A stretch of 37,870 nucleotides of DNA from Oscillospiraceae bacterium. GTDB lineage: Bacteria; Bacillota; Clostridia; Oscillospirales; Ruminococcaceae. Each line of letters opens with the position of its first letter. The stretch's first letter is position 1. Of this stretch, positions 31,205 to 37,870 are shown piece after piece. The stretch spans positions 1 to 37,870 of the forward strand of contig JAFZPP010000034.1 in NCBI GenBank assembly GCA_017550285.1, read 5' to 3'. The notes beneath the pieces were generated by a model, which saw only the letters and a list, made by a program, of their open reading frames with translations, made no database searches and was not told the DNA's origin. The position numbers were made by a program, and so were the translations under genes.

Positions 31205-31762
31205 ATGAAAGACAGGGAGCTGCTTGATTTATTTTCAGAACGAAGCGAACGCGCGATTACTGAAACGCAGCAGAAATACGGTCATCTCTGCACCGCACTT
31301 GCGGAGCGGATTCTCGGCAGCCGCGAGGATGCAGAAGAATGTGTCAATGATGCACTGCTCAGCGCATGGAACAGTATTCCGCCTGAATGCCCCCGTAATC
31401 TGCCTGCATATCTGAATGTACTGACGCGCAATATTGCCCTCAACCGGCTGAAAGCAGATAACCGGTTCAGGCGCGGCTGCGGACAGATTCCGGCAGTACT
31501 CGATGAACTGGCAGAATGTATCCCTGCGGCAGAGACAGTTGAAGCAGAATATGACCGGCGCAGCTTTCTCGCAGCGCTGGAGCGCTTTCTGGATACACTC
31601 CCGCGGGATACCAGAGTGATCTTTGTGCGGCGGTACTGGTATATGAACACCTGCCGCGAGATCGCTGATGCATACCAAATGAGTGAAAGCAAGGTGCGTG
31701 TGTCCCTGACGCGCACGCGCCGGAAGCTGAAAGTATTTCTTGAAAAGGAGGATGCCTTATGA
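31205..31762 (+). CDS. ECF-type RNA polymerase sigma factor (cassette 2)
   Basis: The sigma-70 family protein is 185 residues from ATG 31205, or 187 from the in-frame ATG at 31199. GGAAG suits either, with spacing slightly favouring the second. Region 2 includes REDAEECVNDALLSAWNSIPP and LPAYLNVLTRNIALNRLKA. Region 4 includes LPRDTRVIFVRRYWYMNTCREIADAY and SESKVRVSLTRTRRKL. It is a clear paralogue of the factors at 28276 and 32971, sharing the EDAEEC and LDELAE segments. The stop overlaps the next start as ATGA. The role is to transcribe a stress or substrate-response regulon once released by its membrane partner. Confidence 0.93.
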   Translation: MKDRELLDLFSERSERAITETQQKYGHLCTALAERILGSREDAEECVNDALLSAWNSIPPECPRNLPAYLNVLTRNIALNRLKADNRFRRGCGQIPAVLDELAECIPAAETVEAEYDRRSFLAALERFLDTLPRDTRVIFVRRYWYMNTCREIADAYQMSESKVRVSLTRTRRKLKVFLEKEDAL

Positions 31763-32787
31763 AAAATACAGATATGCTGGAATGGATGAATGATCTGGAT
31801 GAGAAATATCTCAGTGAAGCAGCGCAGCCGGTCATTCGGCAGCATAAAAAGCCTCGGCTGACGTCCGCACTGATTGCGGCAGCGGCAGCAGTTGCGGTAA
31901 TGACCGCGGGCGTTGGCGCCTATATGACCTATAACAAGCAAATGGTGCAGTTCGGGTTCGGTACGCTCGGTGAAGCGCGAATGGCAGAGCTCGTTACACC
32001 GGAGCCTGTGACCTATGACAACGGCATTATGTCCGTGACGATTGAAAACGTGCTCAGCGACGGGGTTCAGGCAATGATTCTGATGACAGTTGAGCCGGTG
32101 GACAAGGATGCGGATATTGCTATGCCGGATAATGAGAATGTCTGGCTCAGTGATTTCATGCAGAATGAATTTGTGATCGGCGATACAGTCAGCAACTCGA
32201 TTTGCTACGCTGATTTCTGCGAAACATCAACATGGGCAGAACAGGCAGCCGCCGGTCAGCGCTGGTACAAGGTTTTCTATACGCTGCCGGAGGATGCTTC
32301 TGAGGATGATCTTGCAAATGCAGAATTCAACTTTTTGAAGGAAGTGGATGAAACACCGGAAAAGACCTATATTAAGGGCGAACTGTTCGAGGGCATTTCG
32401 GTGCCGGTCGATCTGCGGCAGAATGTGGATGCAGTCCGGATGCAGTCAGAGGACGGCAGAGAGCTGACGCTTTCGGCATTTGAACTGTATGAGGTCGGCT
32501 ATGATTCGTCTGATCCGAATGACTGGTGGAATCTCTATATCACTTGGAAAAACGGCGAAACGCAGCGGATCACTCACGGCAGCATCGCAGGCGGACAGGG
32601 CGCAACGGTTCACGGTCCTGCAATTTCATGGGGCGAATTTGCAATTCCGGTCAATGACAAAATTGATCCGGAAAGCGTCACCGGCAGCATCAATTTCAAC
32701 GGACCTGAGGACTGGTGCGGCATCCTTGATGTCAAGGATGTGGCGGCATTCCGCTTTGGCGATACTGTATTCTATCCGGTTGAATGA
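31759..32787 (+). CDS. Membrane-anchored anti-sigma factor (cassette 2)
   Basis: The 342-residue protein starts in an ATGA overlap with the sigma gene, behind AAGGAGG. Residues 1-32 (MLEWMNDLDEKYLSEA, then a basic segment) would be the cytosolic sigma-contact region. One membrane helix lies at about 34-53 (ALIAAAAAVAVMTAGVGAY). Residues about 65-342 form an extracellular, probably beta-rich domain (YDNGIMSVTIENVLSDG, VMILMTVEP-like strand, ITHGSIAGGQGATVHG). Its topology resembles DUF4179-type anti-sigma proteins of Firmicutes, but I cannot confirm the family. It has no Cys-based zinc motif. The signal it senses is unknown. Confidence 0.78.
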   Translation: MKNTDMLEWMNDLDEKYLSEAAQPVIRQHKKPRLTSALIAAAAAVAVMTAGVGAYMTYNKQMVQFGFGTLGEARMAELVTPEPVTYDNGIMSVTIENVLSDGVQAMILMTVEPVDKDADIAMPDNENVWLSDFMQNEFVIGDTVSNSICYADFCETSTWAEQAAAGQRWYKVFYTLPEDASEDDLANAEFNFLKEVDETPEKTYIKGELFEGISVPVDLRQNVDAVRMQSEDGRELTLSAFELYEVGYDSSDPNDWWNLYITWKNGETQRITHGSIAGGQGATVHGPAISWGEFAIPVNDKIDPESVTGSINFNGPEDWCGILDVKDVAAFRFGDTVFYPVE

Positions 32788-32849
32788 ATGCAGCTTCTGC
32801 ACAAAACCTGAACAACAAAATGAATACTGAATGTGATTCCATAAGAACA

Positions 32850-32878
32850 GCCGCCGGTGTAAAAAATGCACCGGCGGC
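32850..32878 (+). terminator. Terminator after cassette 2 (repeat copy B)
   Basis: A 10-bp stem (GCCGCCGGTG at 32850-32859 with 32869-32878) with an A-rich loop, then TTTCTGCTT. Confidence 0.85.
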
Positions 32879-32885
32879 TTTCTGC

Positions 32886-32914
32886 TTGCAGAAAAAAAGA
32901 ATCTGTGATAAAAT
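32886..32914 (+). promoter_or_regulatory. Promoter of ECF cassette 3
   Basis: TTGCAG (32886-32891), 17 bases, TAAAAT (32909-32914) with extended -10 TGA, identical in both boxes to the cassette 2 promoter. Confidence 0.6.
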
Positions 32915-32970
32915 CAGATGTAAGATTTCCGCAAAAACAGCGACTCAGTGTACAGGGGGGTGAAACAGAC

Positions 32971-33528
32971 ATGCAGGATATCCGAATCATTGCGCTGCTG
33001 CAGAAACGCGATGAACAGGCATTGTCGGAAATACGGAACCGCTACGGCAATCTGTGCTTCCGGATCGCAGAGCAGATGCTCAGCAATGCAGAAGACGCGG
33101 AAGAATGCGTCAATGAAATGCTGCTTGCAGTCTGGAACAGCGTCCCCCCCAATGAACCGCTGAATCTCGAAGCATATCTGATCACGCTGCTGCGCCGTTC
33201 CGCAACCGACAGACTGCGGCATATGACAAGGCAGAAACGCGGCGGCACACAGATCGTCCAGACGCTCGATGAACTCGCAGAGGTCATTCCGTCGCAGGAA
33301 ACCGTCGAGTCTGAGGTGGACCGTCACGCACTGACAGCAGCACTCCGGTCGTTTCTGGATGCGCTGCCGGATCATTCCCGACAGTTTTTCATGGAGCGGT
33401 ATTATTTCAATCTGCCGGTCCGTGAGATTGCAGACAGGCATCAGAAGCAGATCAGCACGGTCAATGTGCTGCTGCACCGAATCCGAAAAAAGCTGAAAAA
33501 GCATCTCGAAAAGGAGGGATTCTTTTGA
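32971..33528 (+). CDS. ECF-type RNA polymerase sigma factor (cassette 3)
   Basis: The 185-residue protein starts at ATG 32971 behind AGGGGGGTGA; the open frame extends further upstream but through the promoter repeat. Region 2: AEDAEECVNEMLLAVWNSVPP and LEAYLITLLRRSATDRLRH. Region 4: LPDHSRQFFMERYYFNLPVREIADRH in two parts, then QISTVNVLLHRIRKKL. It is closest in layout to the factor at 31205, and the two share a duplicated promoter. Its stop overlaps the TTG start of its partner as TTGA. Confidence 0.93.
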   Translation: MQDIRIIALLQKRDEQALSEIRNRYGNLCFRIAEQMLSNAEDAEECVNEMLLAVWNSVPPNEPLNLEAYLITLLRRSATDRLRHMTRQKRGGTQIVQTLDELAEVIPSQETVESEVDRHALTAALRSFLDALPDHSRQFFMERYYFNLPVREIADRHQKQISTVNVLLHRIRKKLKKHLEKEGFF

Positions 33529-34697
33529 AACCGATTGATATTCTGGATGCGCTGAGCGATCTGCCGGAGGAATATGCAGAATTCGCGGTTCGGAAGGAAG
33601 CATCCCGTTCCGCATCCGAAAAGAAAGCAAAATCGCAGATATCCCAAGGAGGGATTCTTATGAAGAAAATGAAATCCAATGAAAAGGCAGCGTCTGTCCG
33701 CATCAGCAGAGCAGGCGTCGCAGCGGCAGTTGCAGTCTGCATCGGACTGAATGCCGCACTGATCTTCGGCATTTCCCGTATGAACAAGGATTCCGGCACA
33801 TTTCCCCCTGCTGCGGCACCGTCCGTGCAGGAGGAGATTCCGGAAAATGACAAAGTCAGTATGCAGCTCTTTGAGGGATTTGATCCGCTGCCGACCGGCA
33901 TTACGGTTCAGGTTCCGGACATGTCCTTAGAAGTTCATAATGCGCTCAATCCGCAGTTTATTGTGACGCAGAACGGCGAGAAAGTTGCTGACTGCGAGCT
34001 GAGCAATGACAGTTTTGCACAGGGCGCAAACTGTCAGGAGCTTTGCTTTGACCGGCTTCCGGCAGGCAGCTATACACTCGTGAATCTTGCAGAGGACGGC
34101 GCATCCGAGGGCATTCTCGGGCATCTTGATTTTGAGATTTCTGATATCTTTGACGACATGATCTACATTCCGCGGGTTGACGGTATGAACTATGACGAAG
34201 CCAAGGCGCTGCTTGAGGAAAAGGGCGTGAATGTCGATAAGAAAGGCGTAGTTTCTGCCGAAAGCAATCTCAATGTCGATGATGTTGTGACAATGGAATA
34301 TCCGGCATACAAAACCGAAACAAACGAAAACGGCGATGAAGTCAAATATTTCTATGCTGACAGCAAGGGCTGCTGGGTCAATACAGGCGATACCGTAACA
34401 TTGCAGGTCAATCTCGGCAATGACGGCGAACCGCAGCATGTGCCGTATCTGGTCGGTCAGGATTTTGAGAACGCAAAATATGAGCTGCTGAACCGCGGCT
34501 TCTATGTTGACAAGCGTTCCGCCTACTCTGACGTTATCCCTGCCGGAGCCGTCGCAATGGAAACCATTGAGGATACCGCTGTGCCGGAAGAAGGCATGGA
34601 TGCAGCCGTCGGAAGCTATGTGCGTATCACAGTCAGCCTCGGCGTCAATCCCGAACTTAAAGCCGCAGCAGAAGATACAACAGATATTCAGGAATAA
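33525..34697 (+). CDS. Membrane protein with two PASTA-like domains, probable anti-sigma factor (cassette 3)
   Basis: The 390-residue product uses a TTG start (33525) in a TTGA overlap, behind AAGGAGGGA. Residues 1-35 (ILDALSDLPEEYAEFAV) are the presumed sigma-binding region. At Met46 (33660) a second complete SD-plus-start occurs, nearly identical in sequence to the first, so a shorter 345-residue form could also be made. One membrane helix lies at about 62-82 (AGVAAAVAVCIGLNAALIFGI). Outside, a small beta domain (about 105-205) is followed by two PASTA-like modules: IPRVDGMNYDEAKALLEEKG (about 214-300) and VPYLVGQDFENAKYELLNRG (about 305-377). PASTA modules bind muropeptides or uncrosslinked peptidoglycan in PrkC-type kinases, so this sigma pair may sense wall status. 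That is inference. Confidence 0.82.
   Translation: MKPIDILDALSDLPEEYAEFAVRKEASRSASEKKAKSQISQGGILMKKMKSNEKAASVRISRAGVAAAVAVCIGLNAALIFGISRMNKDSGTFPPAAAPSVQEEIPENDKVSMQLFEGFDPLPTGITVQVPDMSLEVHNALNPQFIVTQNGEKVADCELSNDSFAQGANCQELCFDRLPAGSYTLVNLAEDGASEGILGHLDFEISDIFDDMIYIPRVDGMNYDEAKALLEEKGVNVDKKGVVSAESNLNVDDVVTMEYPAYKTETNENGDEVKYFYADSKGCWVNTGDTVTLQVNLGNDGEPQHVPYLVGQDFENAKYELLNRGFYVDKRSAYSDVIPAGAVAMETIEDTAVPEEGMDAAVGSYVRITVSLGVNPELKAAAEDTTDIQE
33646..33664 (+). promoter_or_regulatory. Internal ribosome binding site and start codon inside the PASTA anti-sigma gene
   Basis: AAGGAGGGATTCTT followed by ATGAA here repeats AAGGAGGGATTCTT followed by TTGAA at 33511-33529, 18 of 19 bases identical. The ATG (33660) is in frame, so it could initiate a second product without the sigma-binding end. 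Confidence 0.6.
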
Positions 34698-34713
34698 ACC
34701 GGAATCCAAATAA

Positions 34714-34749
34714 ACCGCCCGACCGTTCACAGTTCAACGGTCGGGCGGT
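34714..34749. terminator. Bidirectional terminator between cassette 3 and the two-component genes
   Basis: A perfect 14-bp stem (ACCGCCCGACCGTT at 34714-34727 with 34736-34749). CTTATTTC follows on the plus strand and TTATTTGG on the minus strand. Confidence 0.85.
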
Positions 34750-34804
34750 CTTATTTCACTGTATGCTGCTAATCCCCTGCGGGGCATTGATTCGCATTTC
34801 TATC

Positions 34805-35431
34805 TCATACAATATTATTCTTGATTGCAAAAACCGCGAGCTGCGTCCGGTCTTTCAAGCCGAGCTTTTCGAGCATGCGGGAGATACTGTTCCGGATCGT
34901 CCCCTCTGCAAGATAGAGCTGCGCAGCGATTTCCTTATTATCCGCGCCGTCGCAGATCAGCCGCAGGATATCCGTTTCGCGCGGCGTGAGATCATAGTTT
35001 CCGGCGTCCTGCTGCACGGCGACATCCTTTTTGATCGAGCGGAAGACATTGTCGCAGAAAACATTGATGCCGCCTGCAACCGCATGGATCGAATTGAGAA
35101 TCTGACTGTTGTCCATTTCCTTTAAGATGTAGCCGTCCGCGCCGCTGGAAATCGCTTTGTCTACGGTCTCCTTATCGTCGAATGTCGTCAGGACAAGCAC
35201 CTTGACATCCGGCAGCGTATCCTTGATTTTCCGTGTTCCGTAGCCGCCGTCATGGTCGGGCATCCGCATGTCCATAAGCACAACGTCCGGATGCAGGCGC
35301 ACGCTCAGTTCATATGCCTCTTTGCCGTCGGATGCCTCCCCGACAACCTGAATCTCACTGTCCTCTGCAAGCACGGCGCAGAGTCCCGCGCGCAGAATCT
35401 TGACATCGTCTGCGATAATCACACGAATCAT
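34805..35431 (-). CDS. NarL/FixJ-family response regulator
   Basis: The 208-residue protein starts behind GGAGGT, inside the last codons of the kinase gene (ATGA overlap). The receiver domain (1-120) has Asp8/Asp9, phospho-acceptor Asp54 (VVLMDMRMP) and Lys104 (GYILKE). Residues about 142-205 form the LuxR-type helix-turn-helix (LTPRETDILRLICDGADNKE in the first half, then GTIRNSISRMLEKLGLKDRT). It would bind DNA as a phosphorylated dimer. Its target genes are unknown, and no neighbouring gene is an obvious target. Confidence 0.95.
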   Translation of the reverse strand: MIRVIIADDVKILRAGLCAVLAEDSEIQVVGEASDGKEAYELSVRLHPDVVLMDMRMPDHDGGYGTRKIKDTLPDVKVLVLTTFDDKETVDKAISSGADGYILKEMDNSQILNSIHAVAGGINVFCDNVFRSIKKDVAVQQDAGNYDLTPRETDILRLICDGADNKEIAAQLYLAEGTIRNSISRMLEKLGLKDRTQLAVFAIKNNIV

Positions 35432-37041
35432 GATGATACCTCCTTGAGCGGAATGCGAATCACTGTCTGAAATCCCTCATTCGGTGCCGATGAAAAACGA
35501 ACCGTACCGCCGAGTGCCTCTGTACGTTCACGGATGCCGCGCAGTCCGTTGTGCGCGTCGATGCTGCTGCATCCTTTGCCGTTGTCGAGTATGAAAAGCT
35601 CGATGCGGTCTGCAAGAAATTTCAGGATAATATGAATGCTGTCGGCTTCTGCATAGCGCAGTGCATTGGTCACTGTCTCGCGGCAGTTATCGTACATCTC
35701 ACGGATGCAGAAGCTGTATTTTTCGTCCTCAGTGCCCTGAATGCACAGGTCGATATCGACACCGCGCACGGCTGTTGTGACAGTCTGAATTGCCTTGGTA
35801 ACAGACGTCATGAATTCATCGTCGCGCAGATTATTGATTGTGCAGCGCAGCTCCGTGACGCCGCTGCGCGAAAGCCCGTCTACGGCAGCGATATGCTCTG
35901 CGAGTTTTTCCGCATCGGGATGCGCCTGCGCGGTTTCATATTTCATCAGCCTTGCAAGCGAACTGATCATCGTAAAGGTATGCCCCGCAGAATCGTGCAT
36001 TTCCTGCGCAATGCGGTTGCGTTCCTGTTCGAGACTCAGCTTTTTTTCAATCGCAATCAGTTCGTGATACTCGGTGACATTGCTGATTGTGATAATGCTT
36101 GCAACCTTGGTTCCGTTGCGGTTTTCACAGCGTGTGCGTTTGAGGTTGTAATATTCATCGCCGATCATCACCTCCGCAGACTTGAAATTGCCTGCAAGCT
36201 CCGAGCCGGAAGCCTCTTTCAGTGCGGCGAGAAACTGCGTCATATTCTGCGTATGATCGAGAAACGGCAGACTGCCTATATACTTATTCCGATATGTCAG
36301 TTCGCCGCTGACATCGAAGATCATAACACCGCTTTCAATATTGCTGATTGTATCGCGTATCGCCATGCTGTTGATATTGAGCAGCCCGTATCTGCCGAGC
36401 GCAATGATAATCAGCAGACTCGATACGCCGAAGAACAGCGGTGTCAGCGCGACGGTTGCTTTGAGGATGCCGGTCAGCGTCAAAGTATTGATCGCCAGCG
36501 GAATCGCCGCGGAGAGAATCAGCAAAACGGATTGCTTTGTAATCTGCGCGGAATTGCGCGTATGCTTGAAGCAGATGATCGAGATGCCGGTGAGAATGCA
36601 GATATAATAGACAACCTGCATCGCATAAAAAAGCGGACCGTAGACGATATTGCCCGCTTCAAATACCGCATAATATTTATGATGCAGCGGATTTGTCAGC
36701 ACAATCGTCATGGCGGTGACTGCAACAAGCGGCAGAAAGCAAAGCAGCTTGTTCATGCGCCTGCCGGAATCGGTATAGGCAGCAGAAAGCGCAAGCCAGA
36801 GCGGCGCAAAGCAGCTGATACCGGTATTGCCGATGCAGTAGCTGATCCAGTATTGCCGGGTCGTCACCGAAAAGAGAATCAGCAGCTCGGAAATCAGCCA
36901 GAGCACAACCGAAAACTGACAGCTGATGAACAGGCGCGTCAGGCGGTTGCTGTTGCCGCGGTGAATGATCCAGATGATCGAGGTCATCATGCCGCACAGA
37001 CCGAGCGTCAGCAGAATCACAGAGACAATTTCAGTTACCAT
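35428..37041 (-). CDS. Sensor histidine kinase with N-terminal 7TM domain
   Basis: The 537-residue protein starts behind GGAGG. Seven or so hydrophobic helices fill residues 5-225, matching the 7TM sensor module of Gram-positive kinases, with short outer loops that suggest a membrane-soluble or small ligand. A PAS-like domain follows (about 230-325, IRDTISNIESGVMIFDVSGE in the first part). The dimerisation helix has the phospho-His in IAQEMHDSAGH, the HisKA_3 pattern of NarX-type kinases. The ATP domain has the N-box (NCRETVTNALRYAEA), DNGKG and GLRGIRERTEALGG. It phosphorylates the NarL-type regulator with which it overlaps by four bases. The signal is unknown. Confidence 0.95.
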   Translation of the reverse strand: MVTEIVSVILLTLGLCGMMTSIIWIIHRGNSNRLTRLFISCQFSVVLWLISELLILFSVTTRQYWISYCIGNTGISCFAPLWLALSAAYTDSGRRMNKLLCFLPLVAVTAMTIVLTNPLHHKYYAVFEAGNIVYGPLFYAMQVVYYICILTGISIICFKHTRNSAQITKQSVLLILSAAIPLAINTLTLTGILKATVALTPLFFGVSSLLIIIALGRYGLLNINSMAIRDTISNIESGVMIFDVSGELTYRNKYIGSLPFLDHTQNMTQFLAALKEASGSELAGNFKSAEVMIGDEYYNLKRTRCENRNGTKVASIITISNVTEYHELIAIEKKLSLEQERNRIAQEMHDSAGHTFTMISSLARLMKYETAQAHPDAEKLAEHIAAVDGLSRSGVTELRCTINNLRDDEFMTSVTKAIQTVTTAVRGVDIDLCIQGTEDEKYSFCIREMYDNCRETVTNALRYAEADSIHIILKFLADRIELFILDNGKGCSSIDAHNGLRGIRERTEALGGTVRFSSAPNEGFQTVIRIPLKEVSS

Positions 37042-37061
37042 ATTCCGCCTCCTTTTTGGAT

Positions 37062-37090
37062 ATTATAGCATATTATAATGTAAAAAGCAA
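37062..37090 (-). promoter_or_regulatory. Promoter of the kinase-regulator operon
   Basis: Minus-strand TTGCTT (37090-37085), 17 bases, TATAAT (37067-37062) with extended -10 TGC. The leader is short, about 15 bases. Confidence 0.75.
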
Positions 37091-37446
37091 GCGGAGAGAA
37101 GTATCTTTTATTCAATCAAGAGCAGTCACTTTTTCGCTATGGCAACCACAACACGTTTTATGTAACAGTCAACTTTTCGGGGAATTTTGATCAATGCCCG
37201 CGGGGGCTCCCCGCCTTTGGATCAATGCAGGTGGGCGCAGCCGAATATAAAACATTAAGCTATAAATATCAACAGCTTTTACCGGATGATACCGAGCGCA
37301 ATCACCATCAGCCGCGCAAAGAAATAGGCAAACGGCGAGGGAACAGAAAGCCCTTGCCGTTTTTTGTTCGGTTTATGCTCTTTTCTGCTTTCATTTCGTT
37401 TCATCTCTTTTTTGCATGAGAAACCGTCTTGATTTCTCAGGGCGGT
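37091..37446. other. AT-richer intergenic stretch with repeats, no convincing gene
   Basis: This stretch reads differently from the rest of the window: more A/T and none of the local codon pattern in any frame. GATCAATGC occurs at 37189 and 37220, each followed by a G-rich run; GCGGGG-GCT-CCCCGC forms a 6-bp hairpin just after the first. A plus-strand terminator ends it (37330-37362). Near 37400-37449 two mutually exclusive hairpins can form after the small-protein gene (AAACCG/CGGTTT and TGAGAAA/TTTCTCA). It may be a remnant of inserted DNA. Confidence 0.45.
37330..37365 (+). terminator. Intrinsic terminator facing right, with no gene before it
   Basis: AAACGGCGAGGG (37330-37341) pairs with CCCTTGCCGTTT (37351-37362), 12 bp with one G-U, followed by TTT. 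No plus-strand gene precedes it, so it may end a small RNA or a decayed gene. Confidence 0.7.
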
Positions 37447-37590
37447 TTAAGGCTTTTCTCCGTTTTTTACACGTTGTACATATTCTTCATATTCCTTTTT
37501 GATTTCATCCGGCGCGTCAGGTTTTATCCCGTTTACAGTTCCATGTTCATCAAAAGTCGCATACTTAAACCAATCAGGTTCAATCATCAT
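37447..37590 (-). CDS. Small 47-residue protein of unknown function
   Basis: A short frame starting at 37590 with ATGATG, preceded by GGAGG at eight bases, the best SD site in this part of the window. The product begins MMIEPDWFKY, continues ATFDEHGTVNGIK, and ends in a charged helix (IKKEYEEYVQRVKNGEKP). It is acidic, has no Cys, no signal peptide and no membrane helix. It lies 40 bases after the radical SAM gene on the same strand, so the two may be co-transcribed. Lack of Cys and of a leader/core layout argues against a classical sactipeptide precursor, but a RiPP or a recognition protein cannot be excluded. Confidence 0.65.
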   Translation of the reverse strand: MMIEPDWFKYATFDEHGTVNGIKPDAPDEIKKEYEEYVQRVKNGEKP

Positions 37591-37630
37591 TGTTTTAGCC
37601 TCCATTCAATAAGCCCTAATATCGTACGTA

Positions 37631-37870
37631 TTAACCGTTGATGAGCTGTTCGACCAACTCGCGTTTCTCGTAGAGGATGCATCCGCCGTCATGGTCTTCC
37701 AGCAGATAGCCCTCCTCGCGGAGCTTCCGGAACAGCGGCGAATTCATCGCGCCTTTCAGAGAGCTGTCCCGCACATTGATATCGGAATACGGCGAGAACG
37801 GACACGGTTCTGCGCCGCCGTGCGAATTGATATGGAAAAAGCCTCTGCCCGCGGCAACACAGCCGCCGGA
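37631..37870 (-). CDS. Radical SAM protein with SPASM domain, C-terminal end only
   Basis: The gene enters from the right edge, so only 79 residues and the stop (37633-37631) are seen. The segment SGGCVAAGRGFFHINSHGG followed by AEPCPFSPYSD is the typical SPASM auxiliary-cluster layout, with Cys residues that ligate an Fe-S cluster. The helix SLKGAMNSPLFRKLREEG and GGCILYEKRELVEQL follow, the last with another cluster Cys. The radical SAM CxxxCxxC core lies outside the window. SPASM proteins modify peptides, proteins or small molecules. The substrate is unknown. Confidence 0.8.
   Translation of the reverse strand, partial: SGGCVAAGRGFFHINSHGGAEPCPFSPYSDINVRDSSLKGAMNSPLFRKLREEGYLLEDHDGGCILYEKRELVEQLING

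Larger units (their letters stand above)
32847..32927 (+). repeat. Direct repeat, copy B (terminator plus promoter)
   Basis: Second copy of the stretch at 31066-31149. It differs mainly in the hairpin loop and the last bases. Confidence 0.85.

Noticed and set aside
31066-32927. Reading the flanking repeats as ends of a mobile element
   Set aside because: They are direct repeats that each form a terminator and a promoter; no transposase, recombinase or target duplication is seen, so tandem duplication explains them better.
35551-37068. Plus-strand open frame of 505 codons across the histidine kinase gene
   Set aside because: Antisense shadow; the kinase on the other strand has all expected motifs and an SD site.
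37225-37419. Plus-strand open frame of 64 codons in the AT-richer stretch
   Set aside because: It reads through the terminator at 37330-37365, has no SD site and has a low-complexity Phe-rich end.
37447-37590. Calling the small protein a sactipeptide or ranthipeptide precursor
   Set aside because: It has no Cys and no leader/core layout, and only the end of the radical SAM gene is visible.

Overview
The window looks like chromosome from a cellulosome-producing, Gram-positive gut or rumen Clostridium-class bacterium, most plausibly Ruminococcus. Four secreted proteins end in type-I-like dockerins, starts are preceded by strong AGGAGG-type Shine-Dalgarno (SD) sites, promoters are SigA-like with frequent extended -10 boxes, and KtrAB and ECF sigma factors are present. 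The base composition (GC somewhat above 50% by eye) would fit an R. champanellensis-like species better than R. flavefaciens or R. albus, but this is inference. No phage, insertion sequence, CRISPR array, tRNA or rRNA was seen.

Layout. 1-9286 (minus strand): a cut-off secreted esterase, a GH127 enzyme with dockerin, a GH97 enzyme with lectin-like domain, CBM35 and dockerin, and a CE1-like lipoprotein esterase, each with its own promoter. 9381-11637 (plus): KtrB/KtrA potassium uptake. 11821-14592: a membrane-fusion protein and a MacB/FtsX-type permease without an adjacent ATPase. 14803-16986: GH30 enzyme with CBM32-like domain and dockerin. GH127, GH97, GH30 and the esterases together suggest side-chain removal from arabinogalactan or pectin-like polymers.

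17308-24420 is a four-gene operon: a lid-less Hsp70, a TPR protein with three AAA+ modules (two CbbX/SpoVK/EccA-like), a one-pass membrane protein with Sel1-like repeats inside and an NPCBM-like domain outside, and a 199-residue protein of unknown function. It reads as an ATP-driven cytosol-to-surface system and is the least familiar unit here. A MIF-like tautomerase, a phosphoribosyltransferase-fold protein with a degenerate PRPP loop, HflX and phosphotransacetylase follow.

28276-34697 holds three consecutive ECF sigma/anti-sigma cassettes. Each pair overlaps by four bases (GTGA, ATGA, TTGA) and each partner has a different outer domain (Thr/Pro-rich, unknown, PASTA). The first cassette also carries a dockerin protein. 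Near-identical terminator-promoter repeats flank the second cassette, which suggests growth by tandem duplication. A 7TM histidine kinase/NarL-type regulator pair lies on the minus strand (34805-37041). After a roughly 400-base AT-richer stretch, a 47-residue small protein and the C-terminus of a radical SAM/SPASM protein end the window.
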